Shown here: positions 33,301-42,040 of the stretch, in pieces | Numbering within the stretch: position 1 is the stretch's first letter | Layout: each line of letters starts with the position of its first letter | Assembly: GCA_944326615.1 (NCBI GenBank) | Contig: CALVEO010000007.1 | Span: 1 to 60,672, forward strand | From: Candidatus Gastranaerophilales bacterium | Lineage (GTDB): Bacteria; Cyanobacteriota; Vampirovibrionia; Gastranaerophilales; Gastranaerophilaceae | Length of the DNA stretch: 60,672 bases | Reading direction: 5' to 3' | Notes under the pieces: generated by a model | What the model was told of the DNA's origin: nothing | What the model saw: only the letters and a program-made list of their open reading frames with translations | Databases searched by the model: none | Position numbers and translations under genes: made by a program

Positions 33301-34853
33301 GCGGTCAGCTTGGCAGTTCGTCATTTTCAATAGCTAATCAGGGGGATAATTCTGATAGAATTAACAGCAATAATGAAAGACTTAATGCACTAAGCGCACT
33401 GTTTCAAATTTCCGGAAACACAATAGTCAGAAATAACACTAAACTTGTTAATATAGAAAAAAGTGTTACAAAGAAACAAAAAACATTTGAAAAAACAAAT
33501 AAAGCAATTACCAAAAAAGTTAAACAAGAACAAAAAGACGAAAAAGAAAAACAGGAAAAACTGCAAAAACAATTAGGTGCAGTCGGCATTGCCGAAAACG
33601 TATTTTCTATAACTACCTCAACAGGTGTTATAATGAATAAAATCGGTACAGGAATGATAGCAAGCGGTACTGCAATGCTCAGCAACCCGTTTACTGCCGC
33701 AGCAGGTGCTGCTCTAATTTCAAGCGGAACTCCTATTCAAACAACAGGTATCACGTTAACAACCGTAGGTACATACGGAACCGTTGCATGCGGGGTTACA
33801 AAAGCTGCAATAAATATTGCAAATGGTAATCTTGCGGCAGGTTTGATGTCGTTGGGTCAAACAGCGCTTTCTGCCGTAACAACTATGTCCGGAACGCAGG
33901 GAGCTGTAAGCAGTACATTAACTGCAGTAAGCGCAGGTATGAATATCGTATCATCCGGAGCTTCAATGGTTAATAATGTCAGAGCTGTTCAGGGCAAAGA
34001 AGCAAGCGGTGTTTTTAGCAAAATTTCAACAATTGCAGGTGCCGCTTCATCTCTGACTACTTCTGCTTCAACAATTGCAGATTTGGGTAATACAGGAGCT
34101 TCCGCATTTGGCAAATCCATGCAGATAGCAGGAGTAGCCGGAAGCGCCTTATCTACAACAAGTCAGATTATGACAGAATTCGGGGCAGAAGGAAATGTTG
34201 CAAATATTTTAGGCATGGTCGGAGGAGCAATAAGCACAATTTCTGCTGTCGGACAGCTTGCAGCCAAAAAAGCTGACAACAATGCAGAAAATGAAAAAGA
34301 AGACAAAACAGAAGATAAAAAAGAAACAGACAAAAAAGATTCAACAGAAAAAACATCCAAAGAAGAACGCAGAGAACAAAAAGCTCAGGAAAAAGAAGAA
34401 TTAAAAGAAGCAAAAGCCGCAAGAAAAGCTCAAAAAGAAGCTTCTAAAGGACTTGATAAAGAACTGAAAGAAAATATGAGAGAAAACGGAGCTTCAAAAG
34501 AATATGCAAATATGGATGATGCAACACTGGATACGGAACTTGCTGCCGCACAACAGGCCGGAAACAATGACCAGATTGCAAAACTTTCTGCAGAAAAACA
34601 GCAGCGTGCTGACTACAAAGACAAAATGGCAAAAATAGAAGCATCATCTGAAAGAAAACAGAAAAATTTATCAAATATAATTTCTGCTGTTTCAGGTGCT
34701 GCTAATACAGGCACACAATTGTTAAGCATGAATCAAAACAAACCTCAGAGCCAGAAGAAAAAAGCTGCACCTCCGGGACGATTAACTGAACGTGCAAAAA
34801 AGATTATTGCAAAACATAAAATGCGTGTAGCATCACTATCAGCTATGGCATAA
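30399..34853 (+). CDS. Giant coiled-coil protein with glycine-zipper hydrophobic region (1,484 aa)
   Basis: No known family recognised. Residues 1-180 look globular (MRVDGVPNKYEIFQDFY...). Long charged coiled coils occupy about 205-280, 480-620 and 880-950, separated by Gln/Asn/Ser/Thr-rich low-complexity linkers (about 390-450, 730-880, 955-990). Residues about 1060-1290 are a long Gly/Ala/Ser/Thr hydrophobic block with GxxxG-like spacing (GTGMIASGTAM, ISSGTPIQTTG), then a Lys/Glu coiled coil and a basic tail. No signal peptide. The layout (coiled coil, small-residue hydrophobic hairpins, coiled coil) superficially resembles type III translocators, but that is only an analogy. AAAAAGGATAACA precedes the ATG; it is monocistronic with its own terminator. 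Confidence 0.7.
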   Translation: MRVDGVPNKYEIFQDFYLIANGEPISYTEALRLFYQMDDEQKTRFEKYYKDETGYEIISASGYDIPGDVELTRDPSNPDELLVVGTKTVKKKEKQPDGTIKYVDKTYNIYTSNLAAINKLNLEMQYSIEAYAKKSGKILDPVWSGYSAQEIIQMQQNGVDIPQDIIDIANTIMQSQGSNLENSAEVDEGDSETVTEKTPYLDLIPKVKNKIEKCNENNEKLSAELDKLLPETKNEQQNFQDKIKDQKKALEEYEKQLKEWRALQDKVNNGEVLSDTEASRYAELTGMLEDKKGQNSDEMIFDKNEIAKSLNQINILAVLGEDLGDETIYLGDMLADYTSQSNYKRTYQTVSQKLGFIGSILSMAEGKTLAKEANKTGNDTQEYSGETVDSVKSIASTIGVENSVLSATELQSTQTAEAPEQAGPEDEQPVNPANSEENQDETAAAKENDTEEDDFILNDESVQQLTEEAGVINSDLQRQIQQALASISTAQSHKDFAQTAEKKADELIKAYNKEEEARQQRIKELEDENKNAKKDLESLTGKSSEEIDSEISSSNPEDEKIDEATRSKITEKKKIISDNQIEIQAINEETEAAKKEFQIQTAKEKSTLDKSIPEEITALDENNEYKNSLIPEYSAQLDFTNNSGITLSRIGAFFVEMALKQFILSGHSRWLYTKGIKSIETGKQAQREAAKPYKNQAEKSTNEAFTNISDALSSLNSVDTKIVAITGEDSALSTASSENTNSAENNSGTQQPQQNSQDTAKAQASASQAQATPKTANDAQPAGVQTGAAASVENANNPINSQQAKEGSTKQTNPTNSTPENEIDGAVEEAAQPNTALSSTSSKSDDPKQQAEEEAEKADEKTADKSQKEVDTIDASANKDAKDSKDIKKETEKTKKELEKDAKKLQKQIQQEQKEAEQLTKESEEAAKKQEEMLAEYQALVTENETLAAEDASKKQQNSQPQNNNSQGGQLGSSSFSIANQGDNSDRINSNNERLNALSALFQISGNTIVRNNTKLVNIEKSVTKKQKTFEKTNKAITKKVKQEQKDEKEKQEKLQKQLGAVGIAENVFSITTSTGVIMNKIGTGMIASGTAMLSNPFTAAAGAALISSGTPIQTTGITLTTVGTYGTVACGVTKAAINIANGNLAAGLMSLGQTALSAVTTMSGTQGAVSSTLTAVSAGMNIVSSGASMVNNVRAVQGKEASGVFSKISTIAGAASSLTTSASTIADLGNTGASAFGKSMQIAGVAGSALSTTSQIMTEFGAEGNVANILGMVGGAISTISAVGQLAAKKADNNAENEKEDKTEDKKETDKKDSTEKTSKEERREQKAQEKEELKEAKAARKAQKEASKGLDKELKENMRENGASKEYANMDDATLDTELAAAQQAGNNDQIAKLSAEKQQRADYKDKMAKIEASSERKQKNLSNIISAVSGAANTGTQLLSMNQNKPQSQKKKAAPPGRLTERAKKIIAKHKMRVASLSAMA

Positions 34854-34889
34854 AAACAGGATTAAGCAATTTAACTTAATCCTGTTTTT
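34852..34889. terminator. Bidirectional terminator
   Basis: AAAAACAGGATTAAG (34852-34866) pairs perfectly with CTTAATCCTGTTTTT (34875-34889). It serves the giant protein gene on plus and the amylase gene on minus. Confidence 0.95.
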
Positions 34890-34904
34890 TATAAAATTTT
34901 TATT

Positions 34905-36452
34905 TTATTTTATTTCAAGATCTGTTATGTAAAGTAACTGAATTTCACCTGCATTAAGAGTTGTCTTAAATGCTCCTTTTTCGCTAATAGGAATATTTTC
35001 AATTTTTACAGGCAAGACGATATTTTTAGTTTCCAGTTTGGGCACATAAACAACAGTGTCAACATTGTTTCTGAAATTTAAATTCCCTATAACAACCACA
35101 CTTTTGCCTCCGTAACTGACAGCATAAGCAAAAGATGCGGGAGCAGTGCTTTTTAATGGAATAAACTGCCCGTTATTAATTATTTTAGAAAATTCACGTT
35201 TTAACTGATTTGCAAATATAAAAGAACTTAAAAGTTTCTCTGATTTCCCGCCCGGTTGTCTTGAAAAGTTAAATATATCAATTTTCCCGCGGTGTACAAA
35301 GTAATAGTCATCGTCGGTAAAAGTTTTGAAGGCTTCTTTATTTGCCCACATATAGATATAATTATCTCCGGTGTCAAATCCGTCTACGAAATATGAGTTT
35401 ACAGGCAGCGTAGCATTCAGCCATATAATCATTTCGCTAAATTTGTCTCCGTTAATAAGTATAGGGCTCATTTCATCATGAGTTGTAAAACTTCCTATAA
35501 CGGCTTTGGGTTCTGTATATTTTTTCAGGTTTGCATTTGTTGCAATAATTTGGTTTGTAAGCTCTCTGCCTGTTTTATAATTCTTCAGGTTAAAGAAGCT
35601 TCCGTAATAGCCGTCAAATCCTGCTTCCAGCAATTTGTCGTAAGGTGTGAATACAGCATATTCAGAAACCGGTGTTGTCCAGCTTTCAGAAGCTTCTGCA
35701 AGCCACATAAACTGATGATCTTTAGTTCTTGAATATGCTATCAGATCTTTCCAGAACTTCGCCGGTTTTAAAGTTGCGACATCTGCTCTTATACCATCGG
35801 CACCGAGAGATATAACCATATCGACAAATTCTTTATAAAGATTATAAACGTCTTTATTTACAGCGTTTTCACTTCCGGCATTGAAAAGTCTTACATCTGT
35901 CCAGTCAGCAGGAATTACAGGCTGGCCTGATTTGTCTTTAATAAACAATTCAGGTCTTTGCATATACAAATCATAAGAACCGCATGATGGTAAATCAATG
36001 ATTACACGTATATGGCGTTTATGGGCTTCATCAATAAATTTTCTTGCCTGATCATTAATTGATAAAGCGCTGTTTTTGCTTGCAAGCTGCGGGTTTAATG
36101 TATTAAATGATGAAGCCGCATATAAAGAGCCTGCTGTGCCTAATGCTTTTGTTTTTCCTACAGGCGTAATCGGCATTACATGAATTGTATTAATTCCCTT
36201 ACTTGCTAATTCACTTAGTTTAGGGATTGCATTAAGGAATGTTCCGCTTTCTTCTGCTTCATCAAAATCTATGATACCGTTTTTATTGGTATCCTGAGCA
36301 CCGAAAGTCCTCAAATTAATTTCGTATATAATAGAAGAATTGCTTGTAAACAGTCTTCTCAAATCATTTACCCAAACATCGGCACTGAATGCATACTGCC
36401 CTGCAAATAGAATAACAGCAAGAGTTATAAAAAATTTTTTCATCAAATTCAT
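34905..36452 (-). CDS. Secreted alpha-amylase-family glycoside hydrolase (GH13)
   Basis: 515 residues. Signal peptide: MNLMKKFFITLAVILFAGQ with cleavage after about AFS. The GH13 barrel shows INTIHVMPITP, the nucleophile Asp in DGIRADVATLKP, the acid/base Glu in MWLAEASE, and the third acidic residue in TTHDE. It would cleave alpha-glucans outside the cytoplasm. A small C-terminal beta domain follows. Start ATG at 36452 has a strong AAGGGGGATATGT site; MKK three codons later is possible. Divergent from the ROK kinase, consistent with glucan breakdown feeding glucose phosphorylation. An EF-hand-like DTNKNGIIDFDEA around residue 57 is inserted near the N-terminus and may bind calcium. Confidence 0.88.
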   Translation of the reverse strand: MNLMKKFFITLAVILFAGQYAFSADVWVNDLRRLFTSNSSIIYEINLRTFGAQDTNKNGIIDFDEAEESGTFLNAIPKLSELASKGINTIHVMPITPVGKTKALGTAGSLYAASSFNTLNPQLASKNSALSINDQARKFIDEAHKRHIRVIIDLPSCGSYDLYMQRPELFIKDKSGQPVIPADWTDVRLFNAGSENAVNKDVYNLYKEFVDMVISLGADGIRADVATLKPAKFWKDLIAYSRTKDHQFMWLAEASESWTTPVSEYAVFTPYDKLLEAGFDGYYGSFFNLKNYKTGRELTNQIIATNANLKKYTEPKAVIGSFTTHDEMSPILINGDKFSEMIIWLNATLPVNSYFVDGFDTGDNYIYMWANKEAFKTFTDDDYYFVHRGKIDIFNFSRQPGGKSEKLLSSFIFANQLKREFSKIINNGQFIPLKSTAPASFAYAVSYGGKSVVVIGNLNFRNNVDTVVYVPKLETKNIVLPVKIENIPISEKGAFKTTLNAGEIQLLYITDLEIK

Positions 36453-36525
36453 ACATATCCCCCTTCTTGATACTGACAATATACTATCAAACAATTCTGT
36501 TTTTTGCAAATTTTATATTTTTATA

Positions 36526-36531
36526 TATAAT
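36526..36531 (+). promoter_or_regulatory. -10 box near the ROK kinase start
   Basis: TATAAT at 36526-36531 predicts +1 at 36538, two bases before the ATG at 36540, so the leader would be at most two bases. Confidence 0.55.
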
Positions 36532-36539
36532 TTGATTAT

Positions 36540-37499
36540 ATGAAAAAGTATTCTATAGGAATTGATCTGGGCGGAACAAAAATTCTTACAGCGCTTGTAA
36601 ACAGAGAGACCGGCGAAGTTATTGAGCATGTAAAAAAGAAGACAAAAAAAGAAAAAGGCCCGCAAAATATTATAAAAAAGATGCTTGAAAGTATTGAAGA
36701 ACTTTTCGCTTCAAGCGGAAAAAAGTTTGATGAAATAAGCTCTATAGGAGTGGGAGCAGCAGGGCAGATTGACAGAGAAAATGGTGTTATAATTGCAGCC
36801 CCGAATCTTGATTGTTATGATTTAAACTTGAAAAAAATTATATTTGAACAGTTTAATATCCCTGTATTTGTTGGTAATGATGTTGAAATAGCCGCAATAG
36901 GCGAGCAAAAATTCGGCGCCGGTAAAGGTTGTAACGACTTTGTATGCGTATTTGTCGGAACAGGGGTTGGCTCTTCAATTATAAAAAACGGAAGAATTAT
37001 TTACGGAGCTACAGGAACAGCAGGAGAAATAGGGCATATTATAGTAGATTTGAACGGACGCCAGTGCGCCTGCGGTGCCCATGGATGTCTTGAAGCTTAT
37101 GCATCACGCTCTGCAATCGAAAAAAGAATAGAAGGAGCATTGAAAAAGGGCAGAAAATCTTGTATTCTTGATTATCTTGAACCAGGCAAGGCCATAACTT
37201 CAAGTATGATACATAAATCTGTTGAAAGAGAAGACGAGCTTGTAGTACAATGTGTTACAGAAGCTTCAGAATATCTGTCTGGCGGACTTGCAAGTATCAT
37301 AAATTTTGTTAATCCGGAATTAATAATACTTGGCGGCGGCTTGATTGAAGCTGTCGATTATTTTTATCAAAAAACTATTAAAAAAGCCAGAGCAAAATGT
37401 TTACCTGTTCCTGCAGAAAAAATTCAATTTAAAAAAGCGCAGCTGGGAGATTTTTCCGGTGTAACAGGTGCTGCATTTTTAGAGGACAGGGGATTTTAA
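36540..37499 (+). CDS. ROK-family glucokinase
   Basis: 319 residues. ATP-binding IGIDLGGTKILTALV at the N-terminus, catalytic Asp in VGNDVEIAAIGE, and zinc motif CACGAHGCLEAY define a ROK sugar kinase, most likely glucokinase. It fits next to the secreted amylase and a sugar porter in the window. Directly followed, with no gap, by the GT9 gene; an operon of ROK-GT9-GGDEF/HD-thiL-ispD is likely, with an internal promoter before the GGDEF gene. Confidence 0.9.
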   Translation: MKKYSIGIDLGGTKILTALVNRETGEVIEHVKKKTKKEKGPQNIIKKMLESIEELFASSGKKFDEISSIGVGAAGQIDRENGVIIAAPNLDCYDLNLKKIIFEQFNIPVFVGNDVEIAAIGEQKFGAGKGCNDFVCVFVGTGVGSSIIKNGRIIYGATGTAGEIGHIIVDLNGRQCACGAHGCLEAYASRSAIEKRIEGALKKGRKSCILDYLEPGKAITSSMIHKSVEREDELVVQCVTEASEYLSGGLASIINFVNPELIILGGGLIEAVDYFYQKTIKKARAKCLPVPAEKIQFKKAQLGDFSGVTGAAFLEDRGF

Positions 37500-38561
37500 A
37501 TGACAAAGAAAATTATGCTTGTAAGATTATCTTCACTCGGCGATGTTATATTTAACATTCCGCTGGCTAATGTTTTGACGGATAACGGTTATGAAGTTAC
37601 TTGGCTTGTATCAGAAAAAGGTATAGATATTGTAAAAGATAACCCTGCTGTAAAAAATGCTGTTTTAATCCCTTTGCAAAGATGGAAAAGAGAAGGTTTT
37701 TCCATAAAAAATATGATTGAATTTTTCAGACTGATAAAACGTCTGAGAGATGAACATTTTGATGTTGCAATTGACACGCAGATGATGTTTAAAAGTATGA
37801 TATGGATGAGGCTGTGCAAAGCTAAACGAAGAATATGCTACAGTTATGGACGGGAATTTTCAAATCTTGGCGGAAATGAATTTATAACTCCTGCACCAAA
37901 TCCGAATTGGCAGACACACGCTATCTTCAGGCATATGCAATATGCTGAATATCTTGGTCTTGAAGGTACGGATAGAGTGAAATTTACCCTTCCTGCGACA
38001 AGTCAGGAAACAAAAAATAAAGTAGATGAACTTTTGAAAGATGTTGATAATTCGAAACCGCTTGTTGTAATTTGTCCTGCAACGACCTGGAAGCTTAAAC
38101 ACTGGAATAGAGATAACTGGAAGGCTGTTGTTGAGGCAATAAAAGACAAATGTTCACTTGTTTTTACTGGAACTGCCGGTGATAAAGACTTAATATCATA
38201 TATCAGCGGGGATAAATTTATTAATCTTGCCGGTCTTACAAATATAAAAGATTTAATAGAAATTTTTTCACGTGCCGTACTTGTTATGGCTCCGGATTCT
38301 GGCAGTGCCCATCTTGCAAGGGCTACTGAAATACCTGCTGTTATTTCAATATTCTGCTGTACACCCCCAACATTTTACGGACCTTTTGGTGATGACAAAA
38401 AGTATTTTGCTTTGAACGGAAATCTAAAATGTCAGCCTTGTCATACGCGAAAATGTCCGTTAGAAGGCAAGGATGCAGAACAGTGTGTAAATTATCCGAA
38501 ACCTGAAGAAATTATAAATATTGTAAACAACATATTACAAAACTCAAAACATAGTGTATAA
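37500..38561 (+). CDS. Family 9 glycosyltransferase (heptosyltransferase-like)
   Basis: 353 residues. IMLVRLSSLGDVIFNIPLAN at the N-terminus and APDSGSAHLARATEIPAV near residue 265 are GT9 hallmarks (ADP-heptose:LPS transferase WaaC/WaaF type). The C-terminus has a CQPCHTRKCPL cysteine cluster frequent in the family. Its presence suggests a Gram-negative-type envelope with LPS-like core sugars. No ribosome site: the ATG follows the previous stop directly, so translation may be coupled. Confidence 0.88.
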   Translation: MTKKIMLVRLSSLGDVIFNIPLANVLTDNGYEVTWLVSEKGIDIVKDNPAVKNAVLIPLQRWKREGFSIKNMIEFFRLIKRLRDEHFDVAIDTQMMFKSMIWMRLCKAKRRICYSYGREFSNLGGNEFITPAPNPNWQTHAIFRHMQYAEYLGLEGTDRVKFTLPATSQETKNKVDELLKDVDNSKPLVVICPATTWKLKHWNRDNWKAVVEAIKDKCSLVFTGTAGDKDLISYISGDKFINLAGLTNIKDLIEIFSRAVLVMAPDSGSAHLARATEIPAVISIFCCTPPTFYGPFGDDKKYFALNGNLKCQPCHTRKCPLEGKDAEQCVNYPKPEEIINIVNNILQNSKHSV

Positions 38562-38562
38562 T
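38557..38562 (+). promoter_or_regulatory. -10 box for leaderless GGDEF/HD-GYP gene
   Basis: Perfect TATAAT overlapping the stop of the GT9 gene. Seven bases further is the A of the ATG at 38569. This would let the gene be transcribed from within the operon. Confidence 0.65.
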
Positions 38563-38568
38563 AAGTAT

Positions 38569-40464
38569 ATGAGTTTTTTCGATAACTTAAAAGACATATA
38601 CAGAAAAGTCTCAGAGGTAGAAAATGCCGTTTACAACGGCAAGCAGGACTACCTTGAAATATACGAGCGCAACCTTCAGCTTGAAAAAGAAATAGAAGAA
38701 CGTACAAGAGAACTTAATATCGCCAATAAAAGAATGCTTACACTCCAGCATATCTGGGATATGATGAATGCATCACGACCTTTGCAGAGCGTTCTGGAAA
38801 CTATTGTTAACAATATTCAGGGAGAATTGGGGTATCTTCATTGCAATATTATAAAAAAATGCGAAGATGAAAAGGGGATTTATTTAACAGTTCTTGCCCA
38901 GTCAAATGATCCTTCAATAAAAAGAGTTGAAAAACTTATAAAAATACCTTTTCAGGCAAGAAAACTTGTTTACAATGATGAAAGCGTTTATGCAAAAGCG
39001 TCACGTGATAAAAGAATTATGCTTACTCTTGACATTGGCGGCACCCTGAAATCTGTTGCTCCGGATGTTGCTGATGACATAATTGATGAAATAGTTGACG
39101 GAAGTCCAAGCAAAGCCATAATTACTGTTCCACTATACACAAGAAATATTCATTACGGGTGGTTTAATGTTTTTTCTTCAAGAAAAGAGCTAACATCAGG
39201 TGAAACGGAATTCCTTACAATTTTTGCGCAGCAGATTGAAATGGCAATAACAATTGCTGGACTCTTTGAAGAAGTAAAAGCGCAGGCAGTAACAGACGGT
39301 CTCACAGGTCTTTATAACAGAAGATATTTTGAAGAATATTTGAAAAAAGAAGTAACACGTGCACTTCGCCAGCAGCAGCCTTTTAGTATAATAGGGCTTG
39401 ATCTTGACCATTTAAAACAAATTAACGACAAATTCGGCCACGCATACGGAGACTTAGCCATAAAAACCGTTGCGGATGTTTTAAAAAAGAATGCGCGTTC
39501 AATAGATACGGCAGCAAGAATGGGCGGTGAGGAATTTAATGTTATTCTGCCCGGTGTTGATTCAAAAGGCGCTATGGTTGCTGCAGAAAGAATTCGAAAA
39601 ACTTTAGAAGAACAACAGCTTGATACTATCGGGCATATTACTGCAAGTGTCGGTGTCGCAACATTTTTAGAGCATTCTGATAATATTGAAGATATTCTTG
39701 AATTAACCGATCAGGCAATGTATCAGTCAAAAAGAAACGGCAGAAATCAGGTTACTCTTGCAAAACCAATAGCGGAAACAAGCTGGCAGGAAATTGCAGT
39801 TAATACATTTATGGATATTTTGTCAAAACATAATATTCCTCTTGATAAAAATCTTGCTGAAGAACTTAAACAGAAACTGCAAAATCCTAAAGATGATATC
39901 CCAAAAGAAGCCCTTTATACTGTTGCAGATATGTTGACCAAAACTTATAATCCGCTTCATCATTCAGGGGTTGTGAAGTCAAAAGTTCTGCTTGCAGTAA
40001 GCCTTGCTAAGCGTTTTGATCTTTCTAAAGACGAGATTGACAAATTGAGAATTGCAATGCTTTTATATGATATCGGAAATATTATGCTGCCGCCTGAGCT
40101 TCTTCAAAAAACAGCTCCGCTTACAGAAGAAGAAAGAAATCATATAAAAGAACATCCTCTCATTGCATCAAGGGAAATTTTACAGCCGATAAGCTATATT
40201 CAGGATATTATTCCTATAATAGAACACCATCATGAAAACTGGGACGGAACAGGATACCCTTCAAAAATATCAAAAGAAGAAATTCCTATGACATCTCAAA
40301 TTATTCTAATTGTAGATGCATATTTTGCCCTGACAGAACCCAGAACATATAGAGCAGAACTTACACCAAAACAAGCAATTGAAGTTATAAAGCAGGATTC
40401 GGGTAAAAAATGGAATTGTGCTCTTGTACAGGAATTTATTTCACTTATTGACCACGATATATAA
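38569..40464 (+). CDS. GGDEF plus degenerate HD-GYP signalling protein
   Basis: 631 residues. Residues 1-55 are coiled coil, about 60-230 a GAF-like sensor, about 235-400 a GGDEF diguanylate cyclase with GGEEF near 319, and about 425-630 an HD-GYP domain. The HDxGK motif is replaced by YDIGN (near 500) while the HHHENWDGTGYP block (near 555) is intact. The loss of the HD histidine suggests the phosphodiesterase half is weak or has become regulatory; the cyclase half looks active. c-di-GMP is the expected messenger. I use the ATG at 38569, not an upstream in-frame GTG. Confidence 0.88.
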   Translation: MSFFDNLKDIYRKVSEVENAVYNGKQDYLEIYERNLQLEKEIEERTRELNIANKRMLTLQHIWDMMNASRPLQSVLETIVNNIQGELGYLHCNIIKKCEDEKGIYLTVLAQSNDPSIKRVEKLIKIPFQARKLVYNDESVYAKASRDKRIMLTLDIGGTLKSVAPDVADDIIDEIVDGSPSKAIITVPLYTRNIHYGWFNVFSSRKELTSGETEFLTIFAQQIEMAITIAGLFEEVKAQAVTDGLTGLYNRRYFEEYLKKEVTRALRQQQPFSIIGLDLDHLKQINDKFGHAYGDLAIKTVADVLKKNARSIDTAARMGGEEFNVILPGVDSKGAMVAAERIRKTLEEQQLDTIGHITASVGVATFLEHSDNIEDILELTDQAMYQSKRNGRNQVTLAKPIAETSWQEIAVNTFMDILSKHNIPLDKNLAEELKQKLQNPKDDIPKEALYTVADMLTKTYNPLHHSGVVKSKVLLAVSLAKRFDLSKDEIDKLRIAMLLYDIGNIMLPPELLQKTAPLTEEERNHIKEHPLIASREILQPISYIQDIIPIIEHHHENWDGTGYPSKISKEEIPMTSQIILIVDAYFALTEPRTYRAELTPKQAIEVIKQDSGKKWNCALVQEFISLIDHDI

Positions 40465-41366
40465 TGAACGAAAAATCTCTTATAAAACTTATTAAATCAT
40501 CTTTGCAATCCTCTTATATAGGGGATGATTGCGCTTACCTGAAAGATTTAGGGATTGTAGTTACACAGGACAGTCTTGTTGAAGATGTGCATTTCAAAAG
40601 AGATTTAATAACTCCGTTTCAGCTTGGATATAAAACTGTTATGGTAAACATCAGCGATGTGTGCGCCTCAGGTGCGGAACCAAAATATTTAACAATTTCG
40701 CTTTCGTTGCCTGATACGGTGGATGAAAATTTTGTGAAAGAATTTTATGACGGAGCTAAAAACGCTGCAGAAGATGTAAAAATTGTTGGTGGAGATCTGA
40801 CAGGAAGCGATAAAATTTATATTTCCGCATCCGCAATAGGTTCTGATACAGGCAGAAAAATTTCATCACGTTCAAATGCAAAGGACGGTTATAAAATAAT
40901 AGTATCCGGAGAACATGGCTCAAGCGCTTACGGCTTAGCTCTTTTACTGAAAAATAATCTATCGCCGGATGAAAGATTTAATAACAAATTTGTAAATGCC
41001 CATCTTATGCCTGCTGCCCAAAGAGAATTTTCGCGTGAGATAGCGGAAAATATCAAAGATGATTACGCAATGATGGATACATCTGACGGTTTGGCAGATG
41101 CTCTGATGCAAATTGCACAGGCAAGCAGGGTTACAATAGATATTGAGACCTCTAAAATTTTGCATGACCCTATAGTTGATATGGATACAGTTTTATACGG
41201 CGGAGAAGATTATCAGCTTGTGGCAGCAGTTCCTAAATATATATTGAAAAATACAGATGCTTATACGATAATAGGAGATGTAAAAACAGGAAATGCAGGT
41301 CTCGTTATTGACGGCAAATCTTACACTGATATAGACAACAAACTATATAAACATTTTAAGGAGTAA
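40464..41366 (+). CDS. thiL: Thiamine-monophosphate kinase
   Basis: 300 residues. IGDDCAYL, TQDSLVEDVHF, NISDVCASGAEPKYL, VGGDLTGS and MMDTSDGLADAL are the ordered ThiL motifs with the Mg-binding aspartates. It phosphorylates thiamine monophosphate to the active diphosphate. The ATG shares its A with the stop of the preceding gene (TAATG), indicating coupled translation. Confidence 0.93.
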   Translation: MNEKSLIKLIKSSLQSSYIGDDCAYLKDLGIVVTQDSLVEDVHFKRDLITPFQLGYKTVMVNISDVCASGAEPKYLTISLSLPDTVDENFVKEFYDGAKNAAEDVKIVGGDLTGSDKIYISASAIGSDTGRKISSRSNAKDGYKIIVSGEHGSSAYGLALLLKNNLSPDERFNNKFVNAHLMPAAQREFSREIAENIKDDYAMMDTSDGLADALMQIAQASRVTIDIETSKILHDPIVDMDTVLYGGEDYQLVAAVPKYILKNTDAYTIIGDVKTGNAGLVIDGKSYTDIDNKLYKHFKE

Positions 41367-41372
41367 AGAAAA

Positions 41373-42029
41373 ATGAATTTTAAAGTAAACGCAATAATTC
41401 CTGCCGGAGGAACATCATCGCGTTTCGGAAATAAAAATAAGCTTCTTGAGAAGATAAATGATAAAGAGGTTATAAGTTACACTGTTGAAGCATTCGAAAA
41501 ATCTGATGTTGATGAAATCATAATCTGCGCCAATCCGGCTATTATGGATGAATTACAAGAAATATTTAAAAACAGCGCCAAAATTAAAATTATTGAAGGC
41601 GGAGCAACACGTCAGCAGTCAGTTTTTAACGGGCTTCAAGCCTCAGAATGCGATTATGTGCTAATACATGACGGGGCGCGTCCTATGATTACGACTGATT
41701 TGATTAACCTTGCAAAAGAAGAAGTAATAACCAAAAAAGCACTTACTGTTGCAACAAAAACGATTGATACAATAAAAGAAGTATCTGACGGTAAAATTAT
41801 CAGAACAATAGACCGTTCCAAACTTTATAACACACAAACCCCGCAGGCTTTTGAATACAATTTAATAAAAGAAGCACACCAAAAACTATACGGTCAAAAT
41901 TTTACCGATGATGCCGGCATGCTTGAATATCTTGGTGAAACGGTTTATATACTGAACGGGAGTTACAAAAATATAAAAATTACAACGCAAAACGATATTG
42001 CTATTGCAAAAATTTATCTGAATATATAA
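41373..42029 (+). CDS. ispD: 2-C-methyl-D-erythritol 4-phosphate cytidylyltransferase
   Basis: 218 residues. IIPAGGTSSRFG (nucleotide-binding), HDGARPMI, the RTIDRSKLYNTQTPQAF stretch and TDDAGMLE are the IspD landmarks. It makes CDP-ME, the substrate of IspE, which is fused to KsgA at 6979-8703. AAGGAGTAAAG is a good ribosome site. Last gene of the operon; convergent with nusB. Confidence 0.95.
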   Translation: MNFKVNAIIPAGGTSSRFGNKNKLLEKINDKEVISYTVEAFEKSDVDEIIICANPAIMDELQEIFKNSAKIKIIEGGATRQQSVFNGLQASECDYVLIHDGARPMITTDLINLAKEEVITKKALTVATKTIDTIKEVSDGKIIRTIDRSKLYNTQTPQAFEYNLIKEAHQKLYGQNFTDDAGMLEYLGETVYILNGSYKNIKITTQNDIAIAKIYLNI

Positions 42030-42040
42030 TTTTTCTCTGG

